Of a stretch of 22,340 bases of DNA, positions 1 to 7,739 are shown piece after piece. Position numbers and translations under genes: made by a program. The notes under the pieces were generated by a model. That model saw only the letters and a list, made by a program, of their open reading frames with translations, was not told where the DNA came from and did no database searches. Origin of the DNA: Lentisphaerota bacterium (GTDB lineage: Bacteria; Verrucomicrobiota; Kiritimatiellia; UBA8416; JAFGIZ01); NCBI GenBank assembly GCA_016929365.1, contig JAFGIZ010000083.1:1-22340 (forward strand). Reading direction: 5' to 3'. Each line of letters begins with the position of its first letter. Within the stretch, counting starts at the first letter, position 1.

Positions 1-1049
1 ACCTGCGTCATGATCAGCGGCAGCTCGATGCGCCAGAACTTGCCCCACCAGCTGATCCCGTCCAGGTCGGCGGCTTCGTACACGTCGTCCCCGATATTCT
101 GCAGGCCCGCAAGGTAAATCAGCACGCCCACGACCCCAACCCAGGGGAAGCCCCAGAAGACCAGGGCGGGAATAATCAGGTCCGGGTTGCCCAGCCAGGC
201 CGGCTTGAACGGCTCCACGAAGACACCGAGGTGCAGGACCCATTTATCGAGCCAGATCAGGACATTGTCCAGGCCGCTCGCCGTGAGGAGGGTGTTCAGC
301 GCACCGACGTTGGGATCGTAGAAGAACTTCCAGATCAGCAACGCAACAAGCATGGGGATAATCATGGGAACCACGAACAGCACGCGGTACGCGTACTGCC
401 AGCGCTCGGAACGCAGCCGGTGGATGCAAACGGCCGTAAAGATGCTCGGCCACATCTTGAGCAGGTTGGCCGCGATCAGGATCAGGATCAGCCGGAAACT
501 GCGCCACATGAGCTGATCGCCGGAGCTGCGGACGCCGATCAGGTAGGTAAAGCCGGCCGCGATGGGCAGGAGGAACGCGAAAAGGTGTGCGGCGGCGCGG
601 AGCCGCCCTTGTTTGTGAAACCAGACCGGCAGCCAGCACAGCAGGCCCAGCCCCAGCAGGATGGCGGCCGGGGCGGGGTTCGCGGTCTCCGGCAGGCGGG
701 GGACATCCAGCGCGAAGCGCACGGCCGCCCAGCCCAGGACCGCGAGCGCCAGCGCGTGCAGGATCCGGTAAACGCGCCGCTTTTCGGCGCTGAGCCCCGC
801 GAATCCGGCCAGCGCGGCGCCCAGCAAAAGCGGGCCCCAGAGCGAGAGATTGCCCAGAAGTTTACGGAAGTTATCGAATCCCACATATTCTTCGGTAAAG
901 GCGCCGTCCCAGTTGTAAAAGGCATGGCGCACGGCCTCGATGGCGGGCACATACCGGAATAGCGCGACGCCGCCGACGGTCGGCAGGAGCAGAATAAAAA
1001 TGAGCCAGGTGTGGCGAATATTGCGCAGGTTGACGGCTCGGCGACTCAC
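1..1049 (-). CDS. ABC sugar transporter permease (MalF/UgpA type), C-terminus beyond window
   Basis: Inner-membrane permease of a binding-protein-dependent sugar importer, 349 codons visible; the 3' end runs off the left edge. The start is a GTG at 1049 overlapping the TGA of the upstream binding-protein gene (GTGA), so translation is probably coupled. Visible: TM1 around residues 14-32, an FDNF box at 58-61, core TM segments near 184-200 and 222-243, and the ATPase-docking EAA loop at 325-345 (EAADLDG, then IELPLI). Unusually, about 120 residues (67-185) lie between the FDNF box and the core, with four further hydrophobic stretches near 69-86, 96-112, 127-144 and 153-171. MalF also carries extra material, but that is a large periplasmic loop. 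The partner permease should lie just left of the window; the ATPase is not seen. Confidence 0.88.
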   Translation of the reverse strand, partial: MSRRAVNLRNIRHTWLIFILLLPTVGGVALFRYVPAIEAVRHAFYNWDGAFTEEYVGFDNFRKLLGNLSLWGPLLLGAALAGFAGLSAEKRRVYRILHALALAVLGWAAVRFALDVPRLPETANPAPAAILLGLGLLCWLPVWFHKQGRLRAAAHLFAFLLPIAAGFTYLIGVRSSGDQLMWRSFRLILILIAANLLKMWPSIFTAVCIHRLRSERWQYAYRVLFVVPMIIPMLVALLIWKFFYDPNVGALNTLLTASGLDNVLIWLDKWVLHLGVFVEPFKPAWLGNPDLIIPALVFWGFPWVGVVGVLIYLAGLQNIGDDVYEAADLDGISWWGKFWRIELPLIMTQ

Positions 1050-2692
1050 GGGGTGGATTCCTCTTCGGCCAGAAGCGCTTCGAACTCCGCCTCGTCGGCG
1101 GCGAGGTTGTGGTTGAAATACAGCGTTGAAGCAACGAGCTGCAGAATTTTTTCGGGTACGGCGTTCGAAACACCGCCCGCTTCCGCCCGCCGGTAATAGT
1201 CCGCGACGCGGACGGCCAGTACCCGTTCCACGTTACGCGCGTTGCGCCGGTCCTTGACAAGCTGGTTGCGGTACCCCGCCACACCCGTGCGCTCGTACAC
1301 TTCGGCGGCCCGGGCAGCGTACTCTTCGGGCGCCATCTGCCCGGAGAAAAGCGGCCAGCGGTTGCCCTCCATCACGAGCTGGGCCTCGGTGCTGATGTCG
1401 AAAACAATCTTTCCCGAATAGCCCTCGATTCTCGGCCGGAACGCTTTCAGCTTGGGCGCAATGTCGGCGCCGCGCACAACGGGGATCCACGTGATCGCCT
1501 CGTTGAAACGTTCGTTCCGTAAGCGCGTGGTGCAGAAACGCAGGAAGTCGATCGCCAGGTCGGCCTGGCGTGTCTGCTTGGAGATAGCCCAGGGCAGCGA
1601 GCCGCCCACGTCGCCCTCGCTGACGGGCCCGGGAACGTACTTTCCGTATTCGGGGTGATCGGTCGGAATGGGAAAATCGAAAATCGATACGTCAAAACGG
1701 TCTCCCACCTGGGTGAGAATACTCGAGGCGTCCCAGGATCCCGACGCGAACATGACCGCGCGCTCCTGGACGAACATGAAAACCGCGTCGTCCCGCAGCG
1801 CCGCCAGCCAGCCGCGCTGGAAATTTTCGGACACGTCGAGCAGGCAGCGGTACATGGCCAGCATGCGGGGCGAGTCGAAATGCCATGTTTCCGCCCGGTA
1901 CCCGCGCCAGGTTTCCAGGTTCGACGCTTCGCCGTCGAGGTTGTCGTCGAGTTCGCGAATCGTATCGAACAGAAACGGGCGTTCGTACCGGCCGCGAAAG
2001 ACATTGCCCTGGTACTTGCTGCCGGCGATCGGCACGATCGGTTCGCCGCGTTCGGCCGCCGCGGCTTTGATCGCGTCGCAGGCCTTTATAAACTCGGAGA
2101 ACGTAGCGGGCGGCTCGGTCCGGCCGGTTAATTCCCGGTAGAGGTCGCGGTTGTAATAGATCCGGATCGCAAACATGGAAAACGGGATAAAATAGTAGTC
2201 CAGCAGCTGCGGGTCGTACGCGTTCTGCATCCCGTCTACAAACGTTTCGCGCCAGGGCACCCCTTCCAGCGGAGTTCCCGTGTTGTAGGGGTTGGGCTCG
2301 TCGGCGTAGTTCCCCAAGGGCCGGAAGAAGCGGGCCACGTAGCTGGGGTCATTGGCCATGCTGGAATGCCCTTTTTCGATAATGTCGGGCGCGGTACCGC
2401 CGATCAGGGAGGTGTTCATGAACTGCTGGTAGCCCCGTTCGCCGATCGGCATCTGGATAATGCGTACCGTCTTGCCGTGGCGCTCGCGGTACAGGGTTTC
2501 GTATTCCTTGATCAGCGTGTCGAGCGCGTCGCGGAACCCGGCTTCGAGCTGCCAGTGGCACATGCGCAGGGTCGTCACGTCCGCCGCCTCGTAGGTCAAC
2601 TGGTTGTAGGCCACGCGCACGACCGCAAAGATCATGGCCGCCACGATAATCGCGGCGCCGAGATAAGCCTTTACGATCTCGCGCAGCTTCAT
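1046..2692 (-). CDS. Extracellular solute-binding protein (family 1, sugar ABC transporter)
   Basis: A 548-residue substrate-binding component of the adjacent ABC importer, expected to sit outside the cytoplasmic membrane and deliver a sugar or oligosaccharide. The N-terminus has a positive patch (MKLREIVK) and one hydrophobic segment at about 10-27. No lipobox cysteine follows, so it is probably membrane-anchored or an ordinary Sec substrate rather than a lipoprotein. Family-1 traits include an APDIIE stretch near residue 100, 'YNRDLYRELTG' around 180, a 'GSWDASSIL' segment around 318 and a 'GGSLPWAISKQTRQADLAID' block around 365, typical of this fold. The ATG at 2692 overlaps the upstream TPR gene's TGA (ATGA), and the 3' end overlaps the permease by 4 nt, giving a tight operon. 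The ligand cannot be read from sequence. Confidence 0.87.
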   Translation of the reverse strand: MKLREIVKAYLGAAIIVAAMIFAVVRVAYNQLTYEAADVTTLRMCHWQLEAGFRDALDTLIKEYETLYRERHGKTVRIIQMPIGERGYQQFMNTSLIGGTAPDIIEKGHSSMANDPSYVARFFRPLGNYADEPNPYNTGTPLEGVPWRETFVDGMQNAYDPQLLDYYFIPFSMFAIRIYYNRDLYRELTGRTEPPATFSEFIKACDAIKAAAAERGEPIVPIAGSKYQGNVFRGRYERPFLFDTIRELDDNLDGEASNLETWRGYRAETWHFDSPRMLAMYRCLLDVSENFQRGWLAALRDDAVFMFVQERAVMFASGSWDASSILTQVGDRFDVSIFDFPIPTDHPEYGKYVPGPVSEGDVGGSLPWAISKQTRQADLAIDFLRFCTTRLRNERFNEAITWIPVVRGADIAPKLKAFRPRIEGYSGKIVFDISTEAQLVMEGNRWPLFSGQMAPEEYAARAAEVYERTGVAGYRNQLVKDRRNARNVERVLAVRVADYYRRAEAGGVSNAVPEKILQLVASTLYFNHNLAADEAEFEALLAEEESTP

Positions 2693-3546
2693 GGTTCCGC
2701 TCCCGGCGCAAAGGGGTCGATCAGGTCAGGGGGCTCCCCGCCCAGGGCGCGAATGCGCTCCTGCGATTCGTACGCAAACGGCGTGCGCTGGACTTCCTGT
2801 ATGATGCGGGTGTAATAGCGCATAGCCAGTGCAGCCTGACCGCCCTGTTCGGCCAGGTTGGCCAGCCGCCAGTAGAATGCGTCCAGTTTCGTGTTGGGCG
2901 GCAGCCCGGCGCGGGCGGCCTGTACGAAAGCGTCCGCTGCCGCCGCGGGATCTTCGAGGGGATATCTCAAGGCATGGCCGATCAGCATCCAGTGGTGCGC
3001 CGCGAACGGGTTGTCGGGGTAGGCGTCGAGCCAGGCGCGCAGCTCGGTCACGGCGTCGCGGACCGTCGCCGGCTGCATCGTGGTAATCCCCGCTTCGGCC
3101 CGGTAGAGCGCGGCCAGGTGGATAAGGGGCAGCTCCGGGAACGCCTCGATGAGCCGGTTATAGTAACCGCGCGCGGCGGCATGATCCGGCGTGTCGCCAA
3201 CGTAATCGACCAGGTCGGCCAGGCGCCCCAGCATGAGCAGGGCAAAGGCCGCGGCCCGCGTTTCGGGGACCGCGTCAGTTAATTCGCCGAAGAGCTGTCC
3301 GGCCCGCTCCTTGTCTCCGCGCTCGTCCGGCTGGCGCTGGTGCAGGCTGAAGGCCAGGCCCAGGGTGGCCTCCCGCCAGGCCTGCGAACCCGGCGCCGCC
3401 TCGCCGCGGGCGGTTTCGAACGCGTCGCGGGCGTCCTTGAAATCCATGTAGCCGAGCGCTTCCCATCCGGCCGCCGCGCCGGTGCCGGCCGTTGCGGCCG
3501 CGGCGCAGAACAGCAGAAGCGGCATCAGAAACCAGGTGCTACGCAT
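2689..3546 (-). CDS. Secreted TPR-like repeat protein, first gene of the ABC operon
   Basis: A 285-residue protein with a clear Sec signal peptide (MRSTWFLMPLLLFCAAAATA). The rest is alanine-rich helical sequence in tetratricopeptide-like pairs, for example 'ALGYMDFKDARDAFETARGEA' at about 30-50, then blocks around 74-105, 120-140, 160-190 and 215-245 ('FYWRLANLAEQGGQAALAMRYYTRI'). It is probably a periplasmic or membrane-associated scaffold; no catalytic motif is visible. It leads the operon and overlaps the binding-protein gene by 4 nt, so a role in the uptake system is likely, for example helping the binding protein or an outer-membrane step. The ribosome site before ATG 3546 is weak and close (GGAG). 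Identification as TPR rests on repeat pattern alone. Confidence 0.75.
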   Translation of the reverse strand: MRSTWFLMPLLLFCAAAATAGTGAAAGWEALGYMDFKDARDAFETARGEAAPGSQAWREATLGLAFSLHQRQPDERGDKERAGQLFGELTDAVPETRAAAFALLMLGRLADLVDYVGDTPDHAAARGYYNRLIEAFPELPLIHLAALYRAEAGITTMQPATVRDAVTELRAWLDAYPDNPFAAHHWMLIGHALRYPLEDPAAAADAFVQAARAGLPPNTKLDAFYWRLANLAEQGGQAALAMRYYTRIIQEVQRTPFAYESQERIRALGGEPPDLIDPFAPGAEP

Positions 3547-3571
3547 AACTCCATCTCATCCGGGAGCCCAG

Positions 3572-3600
3572 ACGGTAGCACACCGCGCGCGCCTTGTGAA
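3572..3600 (-). promoter_or_regulatory. Putative sigma-70 promoter of the TPR/ABC operon
   Basis: Read on the minus strand: TTCACA (3600-3595), 17 nt, then TACCGT (3577-3572). The -35 matches the consensus at five of six bases and the spacing is ideal; the -10 keeps TA....T. It would give a leader of roughly 20 nt before ATG 3546. Confidence 0.4.
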
Positions 3601-3682
3601 CCCCCTATTCGGCTCACCTCCGGGGGCGCGAAACGGCCGCCACGGCGGTCGGCCCTCCGAAGCGCTGCGCGCGCGTTCGCCC

Positions 3683-3709
3683 TTGCATCGGCGCGGCCGC
3701 GGCTACTAT
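3683..3709 (+). promoter_or_regulatory. Possible promoter of the isomerase-like gene
   Basis: TTGCAT at 3683-3688 and TACTAT at 3704-3709, only 15 nt apart; CTATGG at 3706-3711 gives 17 nt instead. It lies about 30 nt upstream of the start codon in the 192-nt gap shared with the divergent ABC operon. Weak evidence. Confidence 0.25.
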
Positions 3710-3738
3710 GGTTGGGAGTAGTAAAAGGAGGTTGCCGA

Positions 3739-5088
3739 ATGCCAACGCAGGGTCCGTGTTTTGATGCGCCGTTACAGATTCTCGTAATCACGCCGAAAGG
3801 CGCGTTCCCCGAATTGAACGCCGACGGCGTTCTGAAGACCCTTGTCGCGTCCGCCGACACGGTGCTCGCGGCGCCGGACGACGGGCCGTTGAACCCGGCG
3901 CGGGCGGACCTCGTGCTCGCCACGGGCCTGTGCGGGTCGAACCCTTTCGCGGCGGAGCTGGGCGCAGCCGGCGTGCCGGTCATGCCGGTGACGCCGTACG
4001 GCGGCTTTCATCCCTACGTGGCCGAATTCTGCCGGGCCGTGACACGCGCGGGGGGCACGGTCCTGCCGGCCGATACGCCCGAGGAAGCACAGGCCGCCCT
4101 GGCCGCGGTGCGGGCCCGCAAGGCGCTGCGCGAGACGCGGCTGCTGACCGTGCTGGCGCCGGATAACGTGTTCGTCGCGGAACAGACGGCAACCTTCGCG
4201 GCGGGCTTTACCGGGCGGACGGGCGTCGCCATGGACATCCGTGCGACGGATGAAATGGCCGAACGCGCCGACGGTGTGAGCGACCCGGCCGCCGATGCCG
4301 AGCTGGCGCGCTGGGAAGCGGAGATTCTGGACGGGCCCGGCGAGATGGACCGCGCCCACATGCTGCGCGTGGCGCGCCTCTACCTGGCCATGCGGGCCAT
4401 GCTCGAGGAAACCGGCGCGGCGGGCATTTCCGTGGCCGATATCGCGGGCTTCCTGCTCCGGGACGAGCCGCGGGTTATGCCCAACGCGGCGTACGGCCCG
4501 CTGGTCCGGGACGGGTTCCTCGCCGCCGAAGAAGGCGATGCCGGCGTGCTGGCTTCCGAGCTGCTGTTGTACGCGGGCACCGGAGCGCACCCGACTATGA
4601 GCAACGTGTATTTCGCCTACCGCGACCGCCTCAGCGCGCTGGACGACGCGAAGGACTATACGCACGAAATGGAACTGGAAGACTGCCGGCAATGCTTCGC
4701 CGACAACCACATCACGCTCGCGCACTTCAGCACGTCCGGCGTCCTGCCGCCCGGCATGATGACCGAAGCGCGCTACACGGTGCGCGAGGCGGTTCCCTCC
4801 TGGCCGGGGCAGAGCATGATTGCGGCCACGCCCCGCCTCGGGCCGGTTGTCCTGGCGCGCCTCGACGCCGACGGCAACGCCCTGCACTGGGTGCCGGGCG
4901 AAGCGGACGCGCTCGGGACCGGCGACCGGTACGGCTGGTACCGCGGCCGCTGGTTCGTGCGCCTGCCGGACGCGAAGGCGTTCGCCCGCGCGTGCCTGCA
5001 CCACCATTACGCCGTCGGCCCGCGTCCGCCGGACCTGACACGGCTGGACACCCTTGCGCACACGCTGCTCGGGTTCGAGCGGGTTTAG
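3739..5088 (+). CDS. L-fucose/L-arabinose isomerase-like protein
   Basis: A 449-residue cytoplasmic protein resembling the L-fucose isomerase-related family (COG2407 type), which interconverts aldoses and ketoses using a metal held by acidic and His residues. The start is set by a strong AAGGAGG at 3725-3731, 7 nt before ATG 3739; an in-frame extension upstream to 3340 would overlap the divergent gene and is not credible. Visible: an N-terminal Rossmann-like half (ILVITPKG near 14-20), a segment AAEEGDAG at 262-269 where the family has its acidic metal ligands (E265, D267), 'HPTMSNVYFAYRD' at 284-296, and 'TLAHFSTSGVLPP' at 326-338 with His329 at the usual histidine site. Members act on fucose, arabinose or unknown sugars, so the substrate is open. 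It is likely the intracellular partner of the neighbouring importer. Confidence 0.7.
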   Translation: MPTQGPCFDAPLQILVITPKGAFPELNADGVLKTLVASADTVLAAPDDGPLNPARADLVLATGLCGSNPFAAELGAAGVPVMPVTPYGGFHPYVAEFCRAVTRAGGTVLPADTPEEAQAALAAVRARKALRETRLLTVLAPDNVFVAEQTATFAAGFTGRTGVAMDIRATDEMAERADGVSDPAADAELARWEAEILDGPGEMDRAHMLRVARLYLAMRAMLEETGAAGISVADIAGFLLRDEPRVMPNAAYGPLVRDGFLAAEEGDAGVLASELLLYAGTGAHPTMSNVYFAYRDRLSALDDAKDYTHEMELEDCRQCFADNHITLAHFSTSGVLPPGMMTEARYTVREAVPSWPGQSMIAATPRLGPVVLARLDADGNALHWVPGEADALGTGDRYGWYRGRWFVRLPDAKAFARACLHHHYAVGPRPPDLTRLDTLAHTLLGFERV

Positions 5089-5134
5089 CGGCCCGGCCGC
5101 GCGGCGCGGCGGGCGGGCCCCGGCACGGGGCGGC

Positions 5135-6091
5135 TCAGCGGTAGACGCCTTCCTCGCGCCAGGTCTTGAGCATCAGCTCGTACCGCGCGAGCGGCATGCC
5201 CGTGTAAATGCAGTTGCTGGTGCCGAAGATATAGCCGCCGCCCGGCATGCCCTGGCGCAGGGCGCGGCGGACGTCTTCGACCACCTGCGCGTCGGTGCCG
5301 GTCTGCAGCAGCGCGCAATTCACGTTGCCGATCAGGCACACCCGGTCGCCCACGCGCGCCTTGACCTCCGCCAGGTCCACCCCGCCCTGCGGATCGATGC
5401 TGTGCAGGGCGTGGGGATTGGCGGACACGAGCGCGTCGAGAATGGGCATGATGTTGCCGTCGGTATGCTTGATTACGTAGAACCCCAGCTCCCGGTAGCC
5501 GGCGACGAGCTGCACGAGGTAGGGCGTGATGAACTCGTCGAACATGGCCGGCGAGAGGAACGGGTTGTCGTTGAAACAGTAATCCGCGCACAGGGCAAAC
5601 CCGTCCAGGGTGCCCCAGCCCTGAATCGCGCGGCCCCGCTCCAGGGCGGCGTCCACGCGGCGCTGGGCCTCGTCTTTCAACCCCGCGGGATCCTCGGCCA
5701 GGCGCGAGACGAACTCCATCATGGTCTCGCCGCTGGGCAGCGAGAAGGTCGCGTCCCCGTGCATGGCGACGAAGCGTTCCAGGCCCGACAGGGTCCGGAT
5801 ATGCTCCAGCGAACGGCGCACGTCGTCGTCCGTAAATCCCTGCGGCCCGTAGAACAGCAAACCGGCCAGGTCGAAACGGCGCACCGTGGCCACCCACAGG
5901 TCGGCTACGTCGCGGCGGTGCAGCTCGCGTTCGTGCTCCGACATCTGGTCCCACTGGTGGTACGCCCGGTGCCGCACGTGGATGCGCCCGAACGCCTCCA
6001 TCGTGAGAAAGAACGCCAGCTCGAAATGCGGCACGTGCCCGCGGGGCGGCTCCCGGTTCAGCGCGGCCATCATGCTTTCGCGGGGCGTCAT
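5135..6091 (-). CDS. URO-D (MtaA/CmuA-type) family protein
   Basis: A 318-residue member of the uroporphyrinogen-decarboxylase superfamily, a cytoplasmic TIM barrel. It opens with the family's 'TPRESMMAALNREPP' (2-16). The later barrel is also typical: 'FITPYLVQLVAGYRELGFYVIKHTDGN' (about 187-213, with HTDGN as in corrinoid methyltransferase relatives), 'NPHALHSIDPQGGVDLAEVKARVGDRVCLIGNVN' and a C-terminal 'GYIFGTSNCIYTGMPL'. It lacks the N-terminal substrate-carboxylate arginine motif of true HemE, and its neighbours are sulfatase and sugar genes, so a haem role is unlikely. Family relatives move methyl groups to corrinoid proteins, but none is encoded here. ATG 6091 lies 10 nt after the upstream sulfatase stop, so the two are almost certainly co-transcribed. 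The reaction is unknown. Confidence 0.85.
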   Translation of the reverse strand: MTPRESMMAALNREPPRGHVPHFELAFFLTMEAFGRIHVRHRAYHQWDQMSEHERELHRRDVADLWVATVRRFDLAGLLFYGPQGFTDDDVRRSLEHIRTLSGLERFVAMHGDATFSLPSGETMMEFVSRLAEDPAGLKDEAQRRVDAALERGRAIQGWGTLDGFALCADYCFNDNPFLSPAMFDEFITPYLVQLVAGYRELGFYVIKHTDGNIMPILDALVSANPHALHSIDPQGGVDLAEVKARVGDRVCLIGNVNCALLQTGTDAQVVEDVRRALRQGMPGGGYIFGTSNCIYTGMPLARYELMLKTWREEGVYR

Positions 6092-6101
6092 GCGGGTCTT
6101 T

Positions 6102-7562
6102 CTAGTCGGCGTCCCTGGCGTAGCGGGTGTCGCCCACGTCGGCCTGGAGGCGGTGCAGGGCGTCCTTCAACTCCGCGGCGACACCCGCATAGGCGGGGTC
6201 GTTGACGACGTTCTTGAGCTCGTACGGGTCCTTTTCGAGGTCGAACAGCTCCCACTCCGGCTCCAGGTCCGCCAGGGACGGCACCGGGCGCGTGCCCCCG
6301 CAGTGGCGTCCGTCGGTGCCGCGCTGGCCGCAGCCGTCGTAGTAATAATAGATCAGCTTGTGGGCGTGCGTGCGGATGCCGTAATGGGCGCCGACGTTGT
6401 GGTCGGTCTGGTTCATCCAGTAGCGGTAATACATGGCCTGCCGCCAGTCCGGCGGGGTGCTGCCCTGCAGCAGGGGCCAAAAGCTCCGCCCCTGGAAATG
6501 GCCGGGAATCGGCACGCCGGCCAGATCCAGGAACAGCGCCGGGAAGTCGACGTTCAGCACGATGTCGTTGTTGACCGATCCGGCCTGCACCTCGCGCGGG
6601 TAGCGCAGGATGAAGGGCATCTTGAGCGATTCTTCGTACATGAACCGCTTGTCGTACCAGCCGTGGTCGCCCAGGAAGAAACCCTGGTCCGAAGTATAGA
6701 TGACGAGCGTATTGTCGGCCAGGCCCTGCGCGTCCAGGAAATCGAGGATGCGCCCCACGTTGTCGTCCACGCTCTGCACGACGCGCAGGTAGTCCTTGAT
6801 GTAGCGCTGGTAGCCCCAGCGGCGCCGGTCGGCTTCGTCCATGGCGTCCGGCATCTCGCACTTGAGGTCGGTGGGGGTCATATCCACCCCCACGCGCATG
6901 GCGGCCGCTCCGGCCGCCGCGGCCCGGTCGGCATAATCGTCCAGCAGCGTGTCCGGCTCGGGGACGGTTTCGTTGAGGAAGAGATGGGCGTGTTTCTCGT
7001 CGGGGTACCACGGCCGGTGCGGCGCCTTGTGATGGTAGCACAGGCAGAACGGCGTGTCCGGGTCGCGCGAATGCCGCAGCCAGTCCAGGCACATGTCCGT
7101 GATGATATCGGTGACGTACCCGGGCACCGTGCGGCGCGTGCCGCCGTCCGGACCCTTGAAGATGAACGTGGGATTATGATAGTAACCCTGGCCGGGCAGG
7201 ACGGCCCAGTCGTCGAAACCGGTGGGACAATGCGCCGCGCCCTGGCCGAGGTGCCACTTGCCGAAAAGCGCGGTCCGGTAGCCGGCTTCCCGCAACATCT
7301 TCGGGAACGTGGGCAGGCTGTTGTCCATGGGCGTCGCCAGGGTCGTCACGCCGTTGACGTGGTTGTACGTGCCGGCCAGGATGGCGGCGCGGCTGGGGGT
7401 GCAGATCGAGTTGGTGCAGTAGCAGTGGTTGAAGCGCATGCCGCCGTCCGCGATGCGGTCCAGGTTGGGGGTGCGGTTGATCCGGCTGCCGTAGCAGCTC
7501 ATCGCGTGCGCGGCATGGTCGTCGGACATGATAAACAGAATGTTCGGACGGTCATCAGGCAT
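6102..7562 (-). CDS. Type I (formylglycine) sulfatase
   Basis: A 486-residue arylsulfatase-family hydrolase that removes sulfate esters. The formylglycine signature is C54-T-P-S-R58 followed by 'AAILAG'. Metal ligands are D14 and D15 ('IMSDDHA') and the 'TSDQGFFLGDHGWYDKRFMYEES' block; 'FGKWHLG' supplies the conserved Lys-x-His. The C-terminal 'ELFDLEKDPYELKNV' is typical of this family. The start at ATG 7562 leaves no signal peptide, so the enzyme looks cytoplasmic and would act on imported sulfated products; this is unusual because many sulfatases are exported. The CTPSR context is the type matured by an anSME radical-SAM enzyme or formylglycine-generating enzyme; neither is in the window. 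First gene of a pair with the URO-D-family protein, divergent from the second sulfatase. Substrate unknown. Confidence 0.95.
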   Translation of the reverse strand: MPDDRPNILFIMSDDHAAHAMSCYGSRINRTPNLDRIADGGMRFNHCYCTNSICTPSRAAILAGTYNHVNGVTTLATPMDNSLPTFPKMLREAGYRTALFGKWHLGQGAAHCPTGFDDWAVLPGQGYYHNPTFIFKGPDGGTRRTVPGYVTDIITDMCLDWLRHSRDPDTPFCLCYHHKAPHRPWYPDEKHAHLFLNETVPEPDTLLDDYADRAAAAGAAAMRVGVDMTPTDLKCEMPDAMDEADRRRWGYQRYIKDYLRVVQSVDDNVGRILDFLDAQGLADNTLVIYTSDQGFFLGDHGWYDKRFMYEESLKMPFILRYPREVQAGSVNNDIVLNVDFPALFLDLAGVPIPGHFQGRSFWPLLQGSTPPDWRQAMYYRYWMNQTDHNVGAHYGIRTHAHKLIYYYYDGCGQRGTDGRHCGGTRPVPSLADLEPEWELFDLEKDPYELKNVVNDPAYAGVAAELKDALHRLQADVGDTRYARDAD

Positions 7563-7576
7563 TGTAAACGCTTTCC
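7563..7576. promoter_or_regulatory. LacI/cre-type operator abutting the sulfatase start codon
   Basis: TGTAAACGCTTTCC matches the LacI-family/cre consensus TGWAANCGNTNWCA at every position but the last. It starts 1 nt upstream of the minus-strand start codon (7562) and so covers the ribosome-binding region. A bound repressor could block transcription just before the coding region. The matching LacI-type regulator is not identified in the window. Confidence 0.45.
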
Positions 7577-7590
7577 CTTGCACCGCGGCG

Positions 7591-7618
7591 CGGTTTTCAC
7601 TCAGAAAAAACCGTACGG
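7591..7618. repeat. Short inverted repeat plus palindrome between the divergent sulfatases
   Basis: CGGTTTT (7591-7597) and AAAACCG (7607-7613) form a perfect 7-bp inverted repeat with a 9-nt loop, and CCGTACGG (7611-7618) is a separate 8-nt palindrome overlapping its right arm. Either may be a second operator or a leader hairpin for the 6102-7562 sulfatase. The rest of the 177-nt gap (7563-7739) contains a minus-strand TTGACA at 7644-7639, without a well-spaced -10. Confidence 0.35.
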
Positions 7619-7739
7619 TGTCACATCCCGCCTGCGCTGTCAACCAAGCGGCTTGCGGGAACGCCGGCCCCGGCCGGCCTGGCCGCACGCGAATGGGCTT
7701 GTGACCGCTGCCGAAGCGTGGTTTATTCAGGGGGCGGCT

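Noticed and set aside
5089..5134. GC-rich stretch between convergent genes as a bidirectional terminator
   Set aside because: Self-complementary in parts but so GC-rich that this is expected, with no T-run on either strand.
7639..7644. Perfect minus-strand TTGACA between the sulfatases as a -35 box
   Set aside because: No acceptable -10 at 16-18 nt; the nearest candidate TACGGT is 22 nt away.
5886..7739. Long plus-strand open frame continuous with the second sulfatase, making an apparent 1100-residue protein
   Set aside because: It runs antisense through the first sulfatase and its URO-D neighbour, and the true start at 7740 begins the conserved sulfatase N-terminus. High GC keeps antisense frames open.
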